A DNA stretch of 64,000 bases from Ruminococcaceae bacterium BL-6 (GTDB taxonomy: Bacteria; Bacillota; Clostridia; Oscillospirales; Acutalibacteraceae). The translations under genes and the position numbers were made by a program. A model generated the notes under the pieces. That model did no database searches and was not told where the DNA came from. It saw only the letters and a program-made list of their open reading frames with translations. The stretch is taken from positions 2,790,001-2,854,000 of the forward strand of contig LR778135.1 in NCBI GenBank assembly GCA_902810075.1, read 5' to 3'. Positions 15,678 to 25,430 of the stretch are shown one piece after another (positions within the stretch are counted from its first letter, which is position 1; every line of letters begins with the position of its first letter).

Positions 15678-17576
15678 TTAAAGCGATTCGATTTCTTTCA
15701 GCCACAGGGCGGCGCTGGCGTCGCTCGGCATGCGGAAATCCCCGCGCGGCGAAAGGGTCACGCTGCCCACCTTGGGGCCGTCCGGCATGCAGGAGCGCTT
15801 GAACTGCTGGGCGAAGAAACGGCGGTAAAAGGTTTTCATCCATTTCTTGATGGTGGCCCGGTCGTACCGCCCGCGGAACGACGACGAAGCCATTCGGAAG
15901 ATCTTGGACGGATGAAATCCGAAACGAAGCATATAGAACAGGAAGAAATCGTGAAGCTCGTACGGCCCCACCAGATCCTCCGTCTTCTGCGAGATCACGC
16001 CGTCCACCGGCGGAAGCAGCTCCGGACTGACCGGGGTATCGAGGATATCCATCAGCAGGCGGTGCGCGCTTTTCGCGCCGTTTTCCGCCGCATGTCCCAC
16101 CAGGTGGCGCACCAGAGTCTTGGGGATGGAGGCGTTCACGGCGTACATCGACATATGGTCGCCGTTGTAGGTCGCCCAGCCGAGTGCGAGCTCCGAAAGG
16201 TCGCCCGTGCCGATCACAAGGCCGCTCGTCTGGTTCGCGATATCCATCAGCACCTGGGTGCGCTCCCGCGCCTGGGAATTCTCATAGGTGACGTCGCGGA
16301 CCTCCGGGTCGTGCCCGATGTCGCGGAAATGCCGGAGCACGGCTTCCCCGATCGGGATTTCCCGGAACGTGACGCCGAGCGTTTCCGAAAGGCCGGCGGC
16401 GTTGTTCCTGGTGCGGCCCGTCGTGCCGAAGCACGGCATGGAAACGGCGGTGATCCCCTTCCGGTCCAGGGAAAGGGAATCGAACGCGCGCACCGTTACG
16501 AGCAGGGCGAGCGTGGAATCAAGCCCGCCCGAAAGGCCGAGCACCGCATTTTTGATGCCTGTGTGGCGAAGCCTGGTCTTCAGGCCCTGCGCCTGCATCG
16601 AAAGGATCATCTCGCACCGCTCGGAAAGGTCGCCCCTGTCGGCGGGGACAAACGGCAGCGGCGGAAACACACGTTCCAGCGAAAGGTCGCGCACGGGGTA
16701 GTCGAAACAGATTTTATGGGCATGTCCCTGCCGGACCCAGGTGGTCATGCGCCGCCTTTCCTGCAGCAGGCGCTGAAGGTCGACGTCGGCGGTGATCAGG
16801 CCGGTGGTAAAGAAAGGCGCCTGCCGCAGAAGCGTCCCGTTCTCCGCGATCAGGTTATGCCCGGAAAAAACCATGTCGGTCGAGGATTCGCCCTCGCCGG
16901 CATCCGCGTAGGCATAAGCCGCGATCAGGCGGGCCGACTGCTGCGTGACCAGCGAGCGCCGGTAGGCGGCCTTCCCGATCACCTCGTCGCTAGCGGACGG
17001 GTTCAGGATCACGGTCGCGCCGCAGCCCGCAAGATTCGCGCTGGGCGGCTCCGGCATCCACAGGTCCTCGCAGATCTCGGCGCCGATCACGAGCTCCGGG
17101 AAGGACGCGCACTCGAAGATCAGGTCGCCCCCCAGCGGGACGGTCTGTCCGCACAGCGAGACCTCAATGGTTTCGGGGGCTGGGGAAAAATGGCGTGCCT
17201 CGTAAAATTCCGAATAGTTCGGGATGCTCCGCTTGACGGCAAGTCCAAGAATTTTCCCGTGAAGGATCAGCGCCGCGGCGTTATACAGCTCGGCGCCCAC
17301 GGCGACCGGCAGGCCGACCAGGGCGATGACGTCGAGCGGGGCGGTTTCCGTCAGGAGCCGCTGCAGCGCGAGCTCCGCGCCGCCGATCAGAGTGCTGTCC
17401 CGGAACAGGTCGCCGCAGGTATAGCCCGTCAGGCAAAGCTCCGGAAAAACGACCGCCCCGACCTGTTTCTGCGCGGCTTCCCTCATCAGGGAAGCGACCG
17501 CTTCGGCGTTGTGATCGCAGTCCGCCACCCGGATGGATGGCGTGGCGGCCGCGATCCTGAAAAATCCGTCCCGCAT
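15678..17576 (-). CDS. nadE: Glutamine-dependent NAD+ synthetase
   Basis: A 632-residue two-domain enzyme. The N-terminal nitrilase-type glutaminase has Glu in VVFPELCLTGYTCGD, Lys in AVKRSIPNYSEFYE and Cys in GAEICEDLW. The C-terminal synthetase has the P-loop-like GLSGGLDSTLALL. It amidates deamido-NAD to NAD+ with ammonia channelled from glutamine. ATG 17576 follows GAGGGGGGAT; 27 upstream codons in frame have no homology. The length matches the family. Confidence 0.96.
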   Translation of the reverse strand: MRDGFFRIAAATPSIRVADCDHNAEAVASLMREAAQKQVGAVVFPELCLTGYTCGDLFRDSTLIGGAELALQRLLTETAPLDVIALVGLPVAVGAELYNAAALILHGKILGLAVKRSIPNYSEFYEARHFSPAPETIEVSLCGQTVPLGGDLIFECASFPELVIGAEICEDLWMPEPPSANLAGCGATVILNPSASDEVIGKAAYRRSLVTQQSARLIAAYAYADAGEGESSTDMVFSGHNLIAENGTLLRQAPFFTTGLITADVDLQRLLQERRRMTTWVRQGHAHKICFDYPVRDLSLERVFPPLPFVPADRGDLSERCEMILSMQAQGLKTRLRHTGIKNAVLGLSGGLDSTLALLVTVRAFDSLSLDRKGITAVSMPCFGTTGRTRNNAAGLSETLGVTFREIPIGEAVLRHFRDIGHDPEVRDVTYENSQARERTQVLMDIANQTSGLVIGTGDLSELALGWATYNGDHMSMYAVNASIPKTLVRHLVGHAAENGAKSAHRLLMDILDTPVSPELLPPVDGVISQKTEDLVGPYELHDFFLFYMLRFGFHPSKIFRMASSSFRGRYDRATIKKWMKTFYRRFFAQQFKRSCMPDGPKVGSVTLSPRGDFRMPSDASAALWLKEIESL

Positions 17577-17660
17577 AAAAATCCCCCCTCGCGCGGACAA
17601 AGCCCCGCTTCGTCCGCTTTCGTGTGACGATTGCTGCTTTCGGCGGCATGCCGCCATTCT

Positions 17661-18647
17661 CTATCTTGTGGAATAATTTTTCTTCAATTCCGGCGGAACC
17701 ACGACATTGGGCAGATGGCTCATCAGCCTGTCATGAGTGAAGTTTTTTCCCGCGTAATAGCGGATGTCCCGCGCAACCCTGGCAAGATTTTTCGTGCAGT
17801 TTTTCATATTCTTTTCGCGCCAGTGCATTTTCAGCACGTAATAGAAGCAGCAGGCGCAGGTTTTGCGGCAAAGGGCGCGGTAGCTCTTTTCATAATCCGC
17901 ATAGACCCCGGCGTTTTCCAGCGTGACGCGCACCATGGCGGTGGCGCGGATAAAATCGTTGATCTTGTCCGCATTGATCGTCGCGAGCGTGCTGGAGCTC
18001 TGCTGGTTGTAATAGTACAGCGCGCGGTCGATGACGACGACCTTTTTCGCGTGGGTGAACAGGCGGTTCGTAATGGCGATGTCCTCAAAGGTCATGGTCG
18101 GGAAGGTGATGCCGTAATCCATAAACAGGCTGCGCTTGTAGATTTTATTCCACGGCATGCTCTGGATCTGGGTGTCGTGCAGCAGCTTGTTCAGCGCCAC
18201 ATCCCGGTTGAAGACCCCGTGGCACCGGAACGGGTACTGGTACAGCACGTCGGAGCGCACGAAATGGTAATAGTAATAGCAGCAGGCGATATCCGCGCCG
18301 TTGTCGGAGATCGCGCGGTAGAGCTCCTCGAGGTAAGTGGGGGCGACATAGTCGTCGCTGTCCACAAAACAGACATACTTGCCGCGCGCCTGGGAAAGGC
18401 CGTGGTTCCGCGCGGCGGAAACGCCGGCGTTTTTCTGGTCGATCACTTTGACCAGCCCGGGATGCTTTCTCTCGAATTCCCTCAGGATTCCCGGGGAACC
18501 GTCCAGGGAGCCGTCGTTTACGGCGATGATCTCATAGTCGTGGAATGTCTGCTGAATCAAGGTGGAAAGGCATTTGCCGAGAAAAGGCTCCACGTTGTAG
18601 ACGGGAACGATGACGCTGATTTCAGGAGTATGATTTTGTTCCGGCAA
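17661..18647 (-). CDS. Family 2 glycosyltransferase
   Basis: A 328-residue GT-A enzyme. It begins with EISVIVPVYNVEPFLGKCL, then DYEIIAVNDGSLDGS (nucleotide-binding Asp), NAGVSAARNHGL and the metal-binding DSDDYV motif near residue 103. The C-terminal half matches capsule/cell-surface polysaccharide GT2 enzymes, with no membrane spans. The acceptor and sugar cannot be read from sequence. It sits between nadE and a VanW-family envelope gene on the same strand, consistent with a cell-surface role. Confidence 0.9.
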   Translation of the reverse strand: MPEQNHTPEISVIVPVYNVEPFLGKCLSTLIQQTFHDYEIIAVNDGSLDGSPGILREFERKHPGLVKVIDQKNAGVSAARNHGLSQARGKYVCFVDSDDYVAPTYLEELYRAISDNGADIACCYYYYHFVRSDVLYQYPFRCHGVFNRDVALNKLLHDTQIQSMPWNKIYKRSLFMDYGITFPTMTFEDIAITNRLFTHAKKVVVIDRALYYYNQQSSSTLATINADKINDFIRATAMVRVTLENAGVYADYEKSYRALCRKTCACCFYYVLKMHWREKNMKNCTKNLARVARDIRYYAGKNFTHDRLMSHLPNVVVPPELKKNYSTR

Positions 18648-18770
18648 AATGAATTTCTCCTTTCTTTACTGAAATAATGGACCCGCGGGTTTTTACGCGG
18701 GTTCTGGTTCTATTGGTTAGATTTCCCATATAACGGGAAAATAACCGCTTTTGAGAGACGGGGAAAGGCG

Positions 18771-20276
18771 CTAGGCCGCCGCGCCGGAAGACGAAGAACC
18801 GGAAGCGGCCTTCCCCGTTTCGGTTCCGGGCCCGACCTTGTAGACGGTCGCCACCGCCCGGTAATAGCTGGACGGCAGGCTCTCCGTCCTGACGACCTTT
18901 CCGTCCTTGTAAAAAATCCGCTTCGCTTCGGCGCGTTTCCCCGGATTGCCCTTGCGGTCGAGCTTCTTCTCCCCTTTTGCAAGCGACTGGTCGACCACGT
19001 ATTCGTCGGCGGGCTGCGCAACCGTTCCGGTCTGCTTTGACGTGGCCTCGATCGTGTCGTAATCGGCGGAGTGGTAGCCGTAGAACGTGACGGTGACTTT
19101 CGTCCCCGACATGCCGGCCAGGATATAAACCGGGTAATCGGTCGGATTTTTGAATTTGAAGTCCAGGGAAGGATAGCTGACGGTGGCGTCCAGCCCGATG
19201 GGGGCGTAGGACGACTGCCACATGTGGTTCGCGCGGGAGGTGATCTCCATATTGGAGCGGATCGCCGCACCGTAAACGGTGGTCGAAACCTGGCACACCC
19301 CGCCGCCGTATTCCATCACCTTTTTCCCGCCGGAAATGGCGACCGCCTTGCGGTATCCGTTTTCCGGCAGGTTGGTATTCCCGGTCGTGCCGTTAAAGGA
19401 GAATTCGGCGCCCGGCTTTACCACGGCGCCGTTCACCGCGGCGGCGGCCAGCTGCATGTTGTGGTTGCCGTCGGCGGTGTTGGTGGAGATGGTCTGAAAC
19501 GTGCCGAGCTTCTGCATGTGGCTTCTCAGATGGGCTTCATTCACGCCGAACGGAACCGATTTGACGGGCACCTCCACCGTTCCGGTCTTCGCGCCCGAAG
19601 CAAGGCTCTCCACCTGCTTGTAAAAGGCGGCGGTATCGACGGAAACGCCGTTTTTGCCGTCCTGATACCGGAACGACGCGGTGGCCGGGTCGAACGACAC
19701 GACGGTGGCGTCCACCGGCTTCACGGTGACTTCGGAAGCGATTTTGGCGAGCTTCTTTTCCAGGGTCTCATAAGTGACCGTGCTGCTGAGCGGATAGTTT
19801 TTCGGGCTTTTTTTCAGCGCCTCGATCATGCTCAGGCGCTTCTTTTCGTCACCGGTCCGCGCATAGGCGTAGGCCTCGTTCAGCACCTTGTCGGTGTCGA
19901 AATGGAAATCGAGGTCATCCTCCGTCACCTTCCAGGATTTTCCCGAACAGGTAACGGCGATGCTGCGGGGCTCGCGCAGGGACGGCTCTTTCTGTTTCAG
20001 CGCCGCCTTGGCTTCCGCCATGGTTTTTCCGCCAAGATCGACCCCGGCGACGGAGATCCCTTCGTAGAAGGCGCCGCCGTTCAAAAGCGAACTCTGGCGC
20101 TGCTTTTCCATATAAAAGTAAATCCCGGCGCCGATTGCACACACAAGTACGGCGCCCGCCGCAACCAGGGCAATCGCTTTTCTGCGGAGGCCGCCGCGCT
20201 TTCTTCTGTGGGCACCGCCGGTGGAGTAGATATCCACCATTGTTTCCTGAAAATCATGATTTAAGGTTCGATTCAC
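18771..20276 (-). CDS. VanW/YoaR-family cell-wall protein
   Basis: A 501-residue protein with one N-terminal signal-anchor (residues ~32-55). It then has two peptidoglycan-binding-4 (YoaR) repeats (GVDLGGKTMAEAKAAL near 75; a second around 190-240), the VanW domain (FSFNGTTGNTNLPENGYRKA and EYGGGVCQVSTTVYGAAI) and a C-terminal G5-like domain (residues ~405-480) ending in a Ser/Gly/Ala tail. VanW proteins are common in Clostridia and occur in vancomycin-resistance clusters, but their biochemical role is unknown. No van genes are near. Probably a housekeeping surface protein. Confidence 0.9.
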   Translation of the reverse strand: MNRTLNHDFQETMVDIYSTGGAHRRKRGGLRRKAIALVAAGAVLVCAIGAGIYFYMEKQRQSSLLNGGAFYEGISVAGVDLGGKTMAEAKAALKQKEPSLREPRSIAVTCSGKSWKVTEDDLDFHFDTDKVLNEAYAYARTGDEKKRLSMIEALKKSPKNYPLSSTVTYETLEKKLAKIASEVTVKPVDATVVSFDPATASFRYQDGKNGVSVDTAAFYKQVESLASGAKTGTVEVPVKSVPFGVNEAHLRSHMQKLGTFQTISTNTADGNHNMQLAAAAVNGAVVKPGAEFSFNGTTGNTNLPENGYRKAVAISGGKKVMEYGGGVCQVSTTVYGAAIRSNMEITSRANHMWQSSYAPIGLDATVSYPSLDFKFKNPTDYPVYILAGMSGTKVTVTFYGYHSADYDTIEATSKQTGTVAQPADEYVVDQSLAKGEKKLDRKGNPGKRAEAKRIFYKDGKVVRTESLPSSYYRAVATVYKVGPGTETGKAASGSSSSGAAA

Positions 20277-20394
20277 TACGGTTCCCCCTCATTGATCCCG
20301 GTAATTCATTTTATCGCCTTTTTCGAAAAAAGTAAAGTTACAGCTTTTACATACTTTTTTCCTCCCGCACGGAAGAATAATTTACAAATTCCTG

Positions 20395-20422
20395 TTGAAA
20401 GTTCAGTCGCTCCTGATATAAT
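20395..20422 (+). promoter_or_regulatory. Promoter of the ugtP-like gene
   Basis: TTGAAA at 20395-20400 and TATAAT at 20417-20422 have 16-base spacing, 70 bases before the GTG start. No other structure is evident in the 215-base gap. Confidence 0.75.
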
Positions 20423-20491
20423 CTATATATTACGGTTAAGATAAAAAAAGAATGCACGTTCGTTCTTGAGTTTGACAGGAGGAACAGCCAG

Positions 20492-21637
20492 GTGAGAATC
20501 ATTATTTTGTCTGCGGCCACCGGGGGCGGGCATCTGCGCGCATCGCACGCGATCGAATCCTACCTTTTGGAAAACACCACGGATGTAGAAGTGAAAGTGG
20601 TCGATGCCCTGAAGGTCATCAGCCCCATACTGGATAAAACCATTTGCGAAGGATATCACTTTCTGGCGACGAAAACGCCGAAAATGTTCGGGATACTTTA
20701 TCAGAAAACAAACGAGGAAACGCCGCTGGCACAGGTGGTTCCGAAATTCAACGGCCTGTTCAGCCAGAAGCTGCTGCCCCTTCTCTCGGATTACCGGCCC
20801 GACGTCATCATCGCCACCCACCCGTTTGCGACGGAGATGGTATCCCACCTGAAGGAAAAAAATCTGGTGCGCGCGCCGCTCATCTGCATCATGACGGATT
20901 ACGGGCCGCACAAGGCGTGGATTTCGGAAAACGTGGACGCGTACATCGTCTCCAGCGAGGACATGGTGCCGGAAATGGCGGCGATGGGGGTGCGGCCCGA
21001 AATCGTCTACCCGTTCGGGATCCCCGTTCACGACGTCTTTTTCAACAAGGCCGACAAGGCCGCCCAGCTGCGCGAGCTGGGGCTCGACCCGAAGCTTCTG
21101 ACCGTGCTGATCATGGCGGGCAGCTTCGGCGTGACGAACATCCTTCAGATTTACAACGAGGTCGTCGGCATCGACCTGCCGTTCCAGGTCATCGTGATCA
21201 CCGGGCGCAACCAGAAGCTTTACGAGACGTTTGAAAGCGAGATCCGGGACAGCCGCATCCGCGGCGAAAAAGGCATAAAAAAGACGAAGCTCGTCTTTTT
21301 TACGAACGAAGTGGAAAAATACATGCACGCGTCGGATCTGATCATCACGAAGCCCGGCGGGCTGACGGTTTCGGAGGCGCTCGCCTGCAACGTCCCGCTC
21401 GCGGTGTTCGACGCGATCCCGGGGCAGGAGGAGGACAACGCCGATTTTCTGATGACCCACGACATGGCCGTGCGCATCCGGAAGGGCGACGACTGCGCCG
21501 CCGTGATCTCGCAACTTCTGAGCGACCGGGAGAAGCTGGAAAAGATGCGGGAATCCTGCGAAAGCTTCGACAAATCGCAGTCGGCCAGGAATATTTTCTC
21601 CCTGATCAACGAGCTGCTGGAAAAGCGGAAGATCTGA
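20492..21637 (+). CDS. UgtP/MGDG-synthase-like diacylglycerol glycosyltransferase
   Basis: A 381-residue GT28-type enzyme. The N-terminal MGDG-synthase domain shows SAATGGGHLRASHAI and RPDVIIATHPFATEM; the C-terminal GT28 domain shows VLIMAGSFG, VITGRNQKLYE, ITKPGGLTVSEAL and the AIPGQEEDNADFL donor site. In Bacillus, UgtP makes mono- and diglucosyldiacylglycerol, the lipoteichoic acid anchor, on the inner leaflet. The start codon is GTG, with AGGAGG 9 bases upstream. It has its own promoter and terminator. Confidence 0.9.
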   Translation: MRIIILSAATGGGHLRASHAIESYLLENTTDVEVKVVDALKVISPILDKTICEGYHFLATKTPKMFGILYQKTNEETPLAQVVPKFNGLFSQKLLPLLSDYRPDVIIATHPFATEMVSHLKEKNLVRAPLICIMTDYGPHKAWISENVDAYIVSSEDMVPEMAAMGVRPEIVYPFGIPVHDVFFNKADKAAQLRELGLDPKLLTVLIMAGSFGVTNILQIYNEVVGIDLPFQVIVITGRNQKLYETFESEIRDSRIRGEKGIKKTKLVFFTNEVEKYMHASDLIITKPGGLTVSEALACNVPLAVFDAIPGQEEDNADFLMTHDMAVRIRKGDDCAAVISQLLSDREKLEKMRESCESFDKSQSARNIFSLINELLEKRKI

Positions 21638-21664
21638 CCGGCGGGAGAGGAACGGATACGGATA

Positions 21665-21691
21665 CGCGATCACAAGCGGAATTGCTGTAGG
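21665..21691 (+). repeat. 27-bp intergenic repeat, copy A
   Basis: This segment matches 33555-33581 at 23 of 27 positions, and all four differences are transitions. A weaker third match is at 12114-12140. Each copy lies in the same orientation at a gene end, close to a hairpin. Confidence 0.55.
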
Positions 21692-21695
21692 GAAA

Positions 21696-21738
21696 AACAG
21701 GGGCGGGATTTCCGGACGGTTTCCGCTCCTGTTTTTTT
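21696..21738 (+). terminator. Terminator of the ugtP-like gene
   Basis: An 11-bp stem with one mismatch (21696-21706 with 21722-21732) is followed by T7. Confidence 0.8.
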
Positions 21739-21830
21739 CCGCGCCGACGCGAAAATGCGGCGCGGGCATATTCCCTATCGGCGCGGTTTCGTGTATAATT
21801 GAACTGGAATTTATTTTTGGAGGCTTTGGC

Positions 21831-22970
21831 TTGAACAGAATTTATTTGGACAACTCCGCGACCACCATGGTGTGCGAGCAGGCGGCGAAAAAAGCGCTGG
21901 AAGTGATGACGGAAACCTACGGGAACCCGTCGTCCCTGCACACGATGGGCTTCGAGGCGGAGCGGGAGCTGACGGCGGCCCGGCAGGCCGCGGCGGAGCT
22001 TCTGGACGCGCGGGAGGAGGAAATCCTGTTTACATCCGGGGGAACCGAATCGAACAACCTCGCCCTGTTCGGCGCGGCGCAGGCAAAGCGCCGGGACGGC
22101 CGCCGGATCGTCACGACCGCCATCGAGCATCCTTCGGTGCTGCGCGTGATGGAGCAGCTTGAAAAGCAGGGATTCGAGGTCGTCTACCTCCGTCCGGACT
22201 CCGCCGGGCATATTTTGCCGGAGCAGGTGGAGCAGGCGGTGACCCCCGACACCATCCTGGTCAGCATGATGCTCGTGAACAATGAAACCGGCGTGCGCCT
22301 GCCGGTGGAATCCGTCGCCCCGGCGATCCGCCGGGCGAACGCGCCGGCCCTGTTCCATGTGGACGCGGTGCAGGCGTTCGGCAAAGTGCCGATCCGCCCG
22401 GGCCGCCTGAAGATCGACCTGCTCAGCGCGTCCTCGCACAAAATCCACGGGCCGAAGGGCGCGGGGATCCTCTATGTGAGAGAGGGGTGCCACATCCCGC
22501 CGCGTACCTTCGGGGGCGGGCAGGAAAAGGACATGCGCTCGGGCACCGAGCCGATGCCCGCGATCGCCGGGTTCGGCGCTGCGGTGCGCGCGCTTCCCCC
22601 GCTTTCGGAATTCGGGGAGCAGATGAGCCGTCTCAATTCCCTGTGCCGGGAAAAGCTTTCGCAGATCCCGGGAATCATGTTCAATTCGCCGGAGGACGCC
22701 GTCCCGTATATCCTGAACTTTTCCGTGCCCGGCGTGCGCGCGGAAACCATGCTGCATTATCTCGCTTCCCGGGGCGTCTTCGTTTCCAGCGGCTCGGCCT
22801 GCGCCAAGGCGAAGCCGAGCCACGTGCTCGCCGCCATGGATCTCGGCCGCGCGCGCATCCAGACCTCGCTGCGGGTCAGCCTTTCGCGTTACAATCGGCC
22901 GGAAGATATCGGCGCGCTGGCGGACGCGCTTTCACAGGGACTCGCGGAGCTCGCGAAACGGCCCTTGTGA
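21831..22970 (+). CDS. Cysteine desulfurase (NifS/IscS family)
   Basis: A 379-residue PLP enzyme that takes sulfur from cysteine as a persulfide. Seen: YLDNSATT at the N-terminus, TSGGTESNNLAL, the PLP lysine in SASSHKIHGPKGAG, RSGTEPMPAI and the catalytic cysteine loop SSGSACAKAKPSHVL. The start is TTG at 21831, with GGAGGC upstream; TATAAT at 21794 marks a promoter. It is followed after 14 bases by thiI, the usual sulfur-acceptor partner for 4-thiouridine and thiamine synthesis, so it is probably the dedicated donor for ThiI. Confidence 0.95.
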   Translation: MNRIYLDNSATTMVCEQAAKKALEVMTETYGNPSSLHTMGFEAERELTAARQAAAELLDAREEEILFTSGGTESNNLALFGAAQAKRRDGRRIVTTAIEHPSVLRVMEQLEKQGFEVVYLRPDSAGHILPEQVEQAVTPDTILVSMMLVNNETGVRLPVESVAPAIRRANAPALFHVDAVQAFGKVPIRPGRLKIDLLSASSHKIHGPKGAGILYVREGCHIPPRTFGGGQEKDMRSGTEPMPAIAGFGAAVRALPPLSEFGEQMSRLNSLCREKLSQIPGIMFNSPEDAVPYILNFSVPGVRAETMLHYLASRGVFVSSGSACAKAKPSHVLAAMDLGRARIQTSLRVSLSRYNRPEDIGALADALSQGLAELAKRPL

Positions 22971-22984
22971 GGATGGGAGGAACC

Positions 22985-24172
22985 ATGAAGGAAATCATTT
23001 TGATCAAGCTCGGGGAGCTGGTGCTGAAGGGGCTCAACCGAAGGAGCTTCGAGGCGGCGCTGGTGCATAACATCCGCCACCGCATCAACGGCCTTGGCGG
23101 GTTCGACATCCGCGTCGCGCAGTCCACCGTCACCGTGACCCCTCGGGACGAAAGCGCGGACCTGGATGCCGCGGCGGAAAAAATCGGGAAGGTATTCGGG
23201 ATCGCCGCGTATTCGCGCGCCTGCATGACGGAAAAGAGCATGGACTCCATTTTAAAGACCTCTGCGGAATACCTGCGAAACGAGCTGGAAGCCGCGAAGA
23301 CCTTTAAAGTGGAGAGCAAGCGCTCCGACAAAAGCTTTCCGCTGCGCTCGCCGCAGATTTCCGCCGACGTCGGGGAATTCCTGCTCGGGGCGTTTCCCCA
23401 TCTGAGCGTCGACGTGCACCACCCGGATCTCACCGTCACGGTGGAGGTGCGCGACCTCGGCGCCTATGTGCGCGGCCCGGACATCCGCGGCGCGGGCGGG
23501 ATCCCGGTGGGCACCAGCGGAAAGGCGGCGCTGCTCATCAGCGGCGGGATCGACAGCCCCGTGGCGGGCTGGTGCATGGCAAAGCGCGGGCTGGAGCTGG
23601 TGCCCGTCCATTTTGCGAGCCCGCCCTACACCAGCGAGCGGGCCGAGCAGAAGGTGAAGGACCTGCTCACGCGCGTCGGCGAATACAGCGGGCGCATGAA
23701 GATGCACACCGTGCCGTTCGCCCATGTGCAGGAAGAGATCCTGAAGAAATGCCCCGAGGAGCTTTTTACCGTGATCATGCGCCGGTTCATGATGCGCATC
23801 GCCGAAAAAATCGCCGTTCAGAACGGGTGCGGTGCGCTGATCACCGGCGAAAGCCTGGGACAGGTCGCGAGCCAGACAATGCCCGCGATCGCCTGCACGG
23901 ATGCCGTTTCCGGAATGCCGGTGTTCCGCCCGCTGATCGGGATGGATAAATCGGAGATCGTCGCCGTCTCGCGCCGGATCGGCACGTATGAGCTTTCCAT
24001 CGAGCCTTATGAAGACTGCTGCACGGTCTTCACCCCGAAGCATCCGCGCACAAAGCCCGCCCTTTCCATGGTGGAAAAAGCCGAGCAGGCGCTCGACGCC
24101 GAAGCATTGATCGCGGAATGTATGGACAACCTAAAGCTGACAAAAATCGGATCATTTCATCCGGAAGAATAG
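22985..24172 (+). CDS. thiI: tRNA 4-thiouridine synthase / thiamine thiazole sulfurtransferase
   Basis: A 395-residue ThiI: ferredoxin-like and THUMP domains (residues 1-~165), then the PP-loop ATPase with ALLISGGIDSPVAGW. It lacks the C-terminal rhodanese domain, as in most Firmicutes, where the adjacent cysteine desulfurase supplies the persulfide. It makes s4U8 in tRNA and donates sulfur for thiamine. GGGAGG precedes the ATG. The frame extends ~165 codons upstream, but that part is a shadow of the desulfurase. Confidence 0.96.
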   Translation: MKEIILIKLGELVLKGLNRRSFEAALVHNIRHRINGLGGFDIRVAQSTVTVTPRDESADLDAAAEKIGKVFGIAAYSRACMTEKSMDSILKTSAEYLRNELEAAKTFKVESKRSDKSFPLRSPQISADVGEFLLGAFPHLSVDVHHPDLTVTVEVRDLGAYVRGPDIRGAGGIPVGTSGKAALLISGGIDSPVAGWCMAKRGLELVPVHFASPPYTSERAEQKVKDLLTRVGEYSGRMKMHTVPFAHVQEEILKKCPEELFTVIMRRFMMRIAEKIAVQNGCGALITGESLGQVASQTMPAIACTDAVSGMPVFRPLIGMDKSEIVAVSRRIGTYELSIEPYEDCCTVFTPKHPRTKPALSMVEKAEQALDAEALIAECMDNLKLTKIGSFHPEE

Positions 24173-24185
24173 GAGCTGTTTCGTT

Positions 24186-25430
24186 ATGAATGCTGAAATT
24201 ATTTCCGTAGGGACCGAACTGCTGCTAGGCCAGACCATCAACACCGACACCTCTTACGTCGCGCGGGCCCTTTCCGAGCTCGGCATCGACATGATGTTCT
24301 CCTGCACCGTGGGGGACAACAGCGAACGGCTGAAAACCGTGCTGCGTCAGTCGCTCGAGCGAAGCGACCTGGTCATCTCGACCGGGGGACTCGGGCCCAC
24401 GGGCGACGACCTGACGAAGGAGACGATCGCGGAAACCGCCGGGGTGAAGCTCGTGCTGCACGAAGAGAGCCTGAAACGCCTGAAGGAGCACTTCAAGGGC
24501 AGAAAGTTCGGCCCCACCCAGATCAAGCAGGCCGAGCTGCCGGAAAACTGCACGGTGCTTCCGAACGACAGGGGCACGGCGCCCGGATGCGCGCTGGAAA
24601 CAAAGGAAGGGAAAATCATCATCATGCTGCCTGGCCCGCCGTCGGAGCTGATCCCGATGATGAACAACTACGCGGTCCCCTACCTGCTGAAGCGGCAGCA
24701 CGCCTGCATCTATTCGTCGAACATCCACGTGTTCGGCAAGGGCGAGGGCAACGTGGCGGAGATGCTCTCCGATCTGACGGACGGCGCGAACCCGACTGTC
24801 GCGACCTATGCGAAGGAAGGGGAAATGTTCGTGCGCGTCACCGCCAAGGCGGAGACGAAGGAAAAGGCGGAGGCCATGTGCCGCCCGCTCGCGCTCCGGA
24901 TCAGGGAGAGAATCGGCGACACCGCCTACAGCATCGACATCGAGAGCCTGGAGGAGCTCGCCGTAAAGGAGCTCAAAGAGAGGAACCTGACGATCGCGAC
25001 GGCGGAATCCTGCACGGGCGGCCTTCTCGCGAAACGGATCACGGATATCCCGGGCTCCTCGGCGGTGTTTGAGATGGGCGCCGTCACCTACGCGAACCGG
25101 ATCAAAACGATGCTGCTCGGCGTGCCGGACGAGATGCTCCGCGAATACGGGGCAGTCAGCGAACAGGTGGCCGCCGCCATGGCGCGGGGAGTGCGCGAAA
25201 AGGCGGGCAGCAGCATCGGCATCGGCATCACCGGAATCGCGGGGCCGGACGGCGGGACCGAGGAAAAGCCGGTGGGCCTGATCTACGCCGGGCTCAGCGA
25301 CGAAAACGGAACCGTGGTGCGCCGGGTTTCGGTGTTCGGCCGCAACCGCCCGCGTGCCTATTACCGGAACACGGCGGCCTCTTATGCGCTCGACATGGTG
25401 CGGCGCAGGCTGGAGGGGCTCCCGTTATGA
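24186..25430 (+). CDS. cinA: CinA-family competence/damage-inducible protein
   Basis: A 414-residue protein. The N-terminal COG1058 nucleotide-binding domain (VGTELLLGQTINTDTSYVA; STGGLGPTGDDLTKE) is fused to the C-terminal CinA amidohydrolase domain (TAESCTGGLLAKRITDIPGSS; GITGIAGPDGGTEEKPVG). Family members hydrolyse ADP-ribose and/or deamidate NMN. It is 13 bases after thiI and overlaps the next gene by 4 bases (ATGA), so it is translationally coupled in a long operon starting at the desulfurase. Confidence 0.95.
   Translation: MNAEIISVGTELLLGQTINTDTSYVARALSELGIDMMFSCTVGDNSERLKTVLRQSLERSDLVISTGGLGPTGDDLTKETIAETAGVKLVLHEESLKRLKEHFKGRKFGPTQIKQAELPENCTVLPNDRGTAPGCALETKEGKIIIMLPGPPSELIPMMNNYAVPYLLKRQHACIYSSNIHVFGKGEGNVAEMLSDLTDGANPTVATYAKEGEMFVRVTAKAETKEKAEAMCRPLALRIRERIGDTAYSIDIESLEELAVKELKERNLTIATAESCTGGLLAKRITDIPGSSAVFEMGAVTYANRIKTMLLGVPDEMLREYGAVSEQVAAAMARGVREKAGSSIGIGITGIAGPDGGTEEKPVGLIYAGLSDENGTVVRRVSVFGRNRPRAYYRNTAASYALDMVRRRLEGLPL

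Noticed and set aside
15912..17627. 571-residue plus-strand frame opposite nadE
   Set aside because: It is the antisense of a complete NadE with all catalytic motifs; no motif or RBS is seen on the plus strand.
22487..22984. Upstream extension of the thiI frame
   Set aside because: The extension overlaps the cysteine desulfurase in another frame and lacks homology; ThiI starts at the RBS-preceded ATG 22985.
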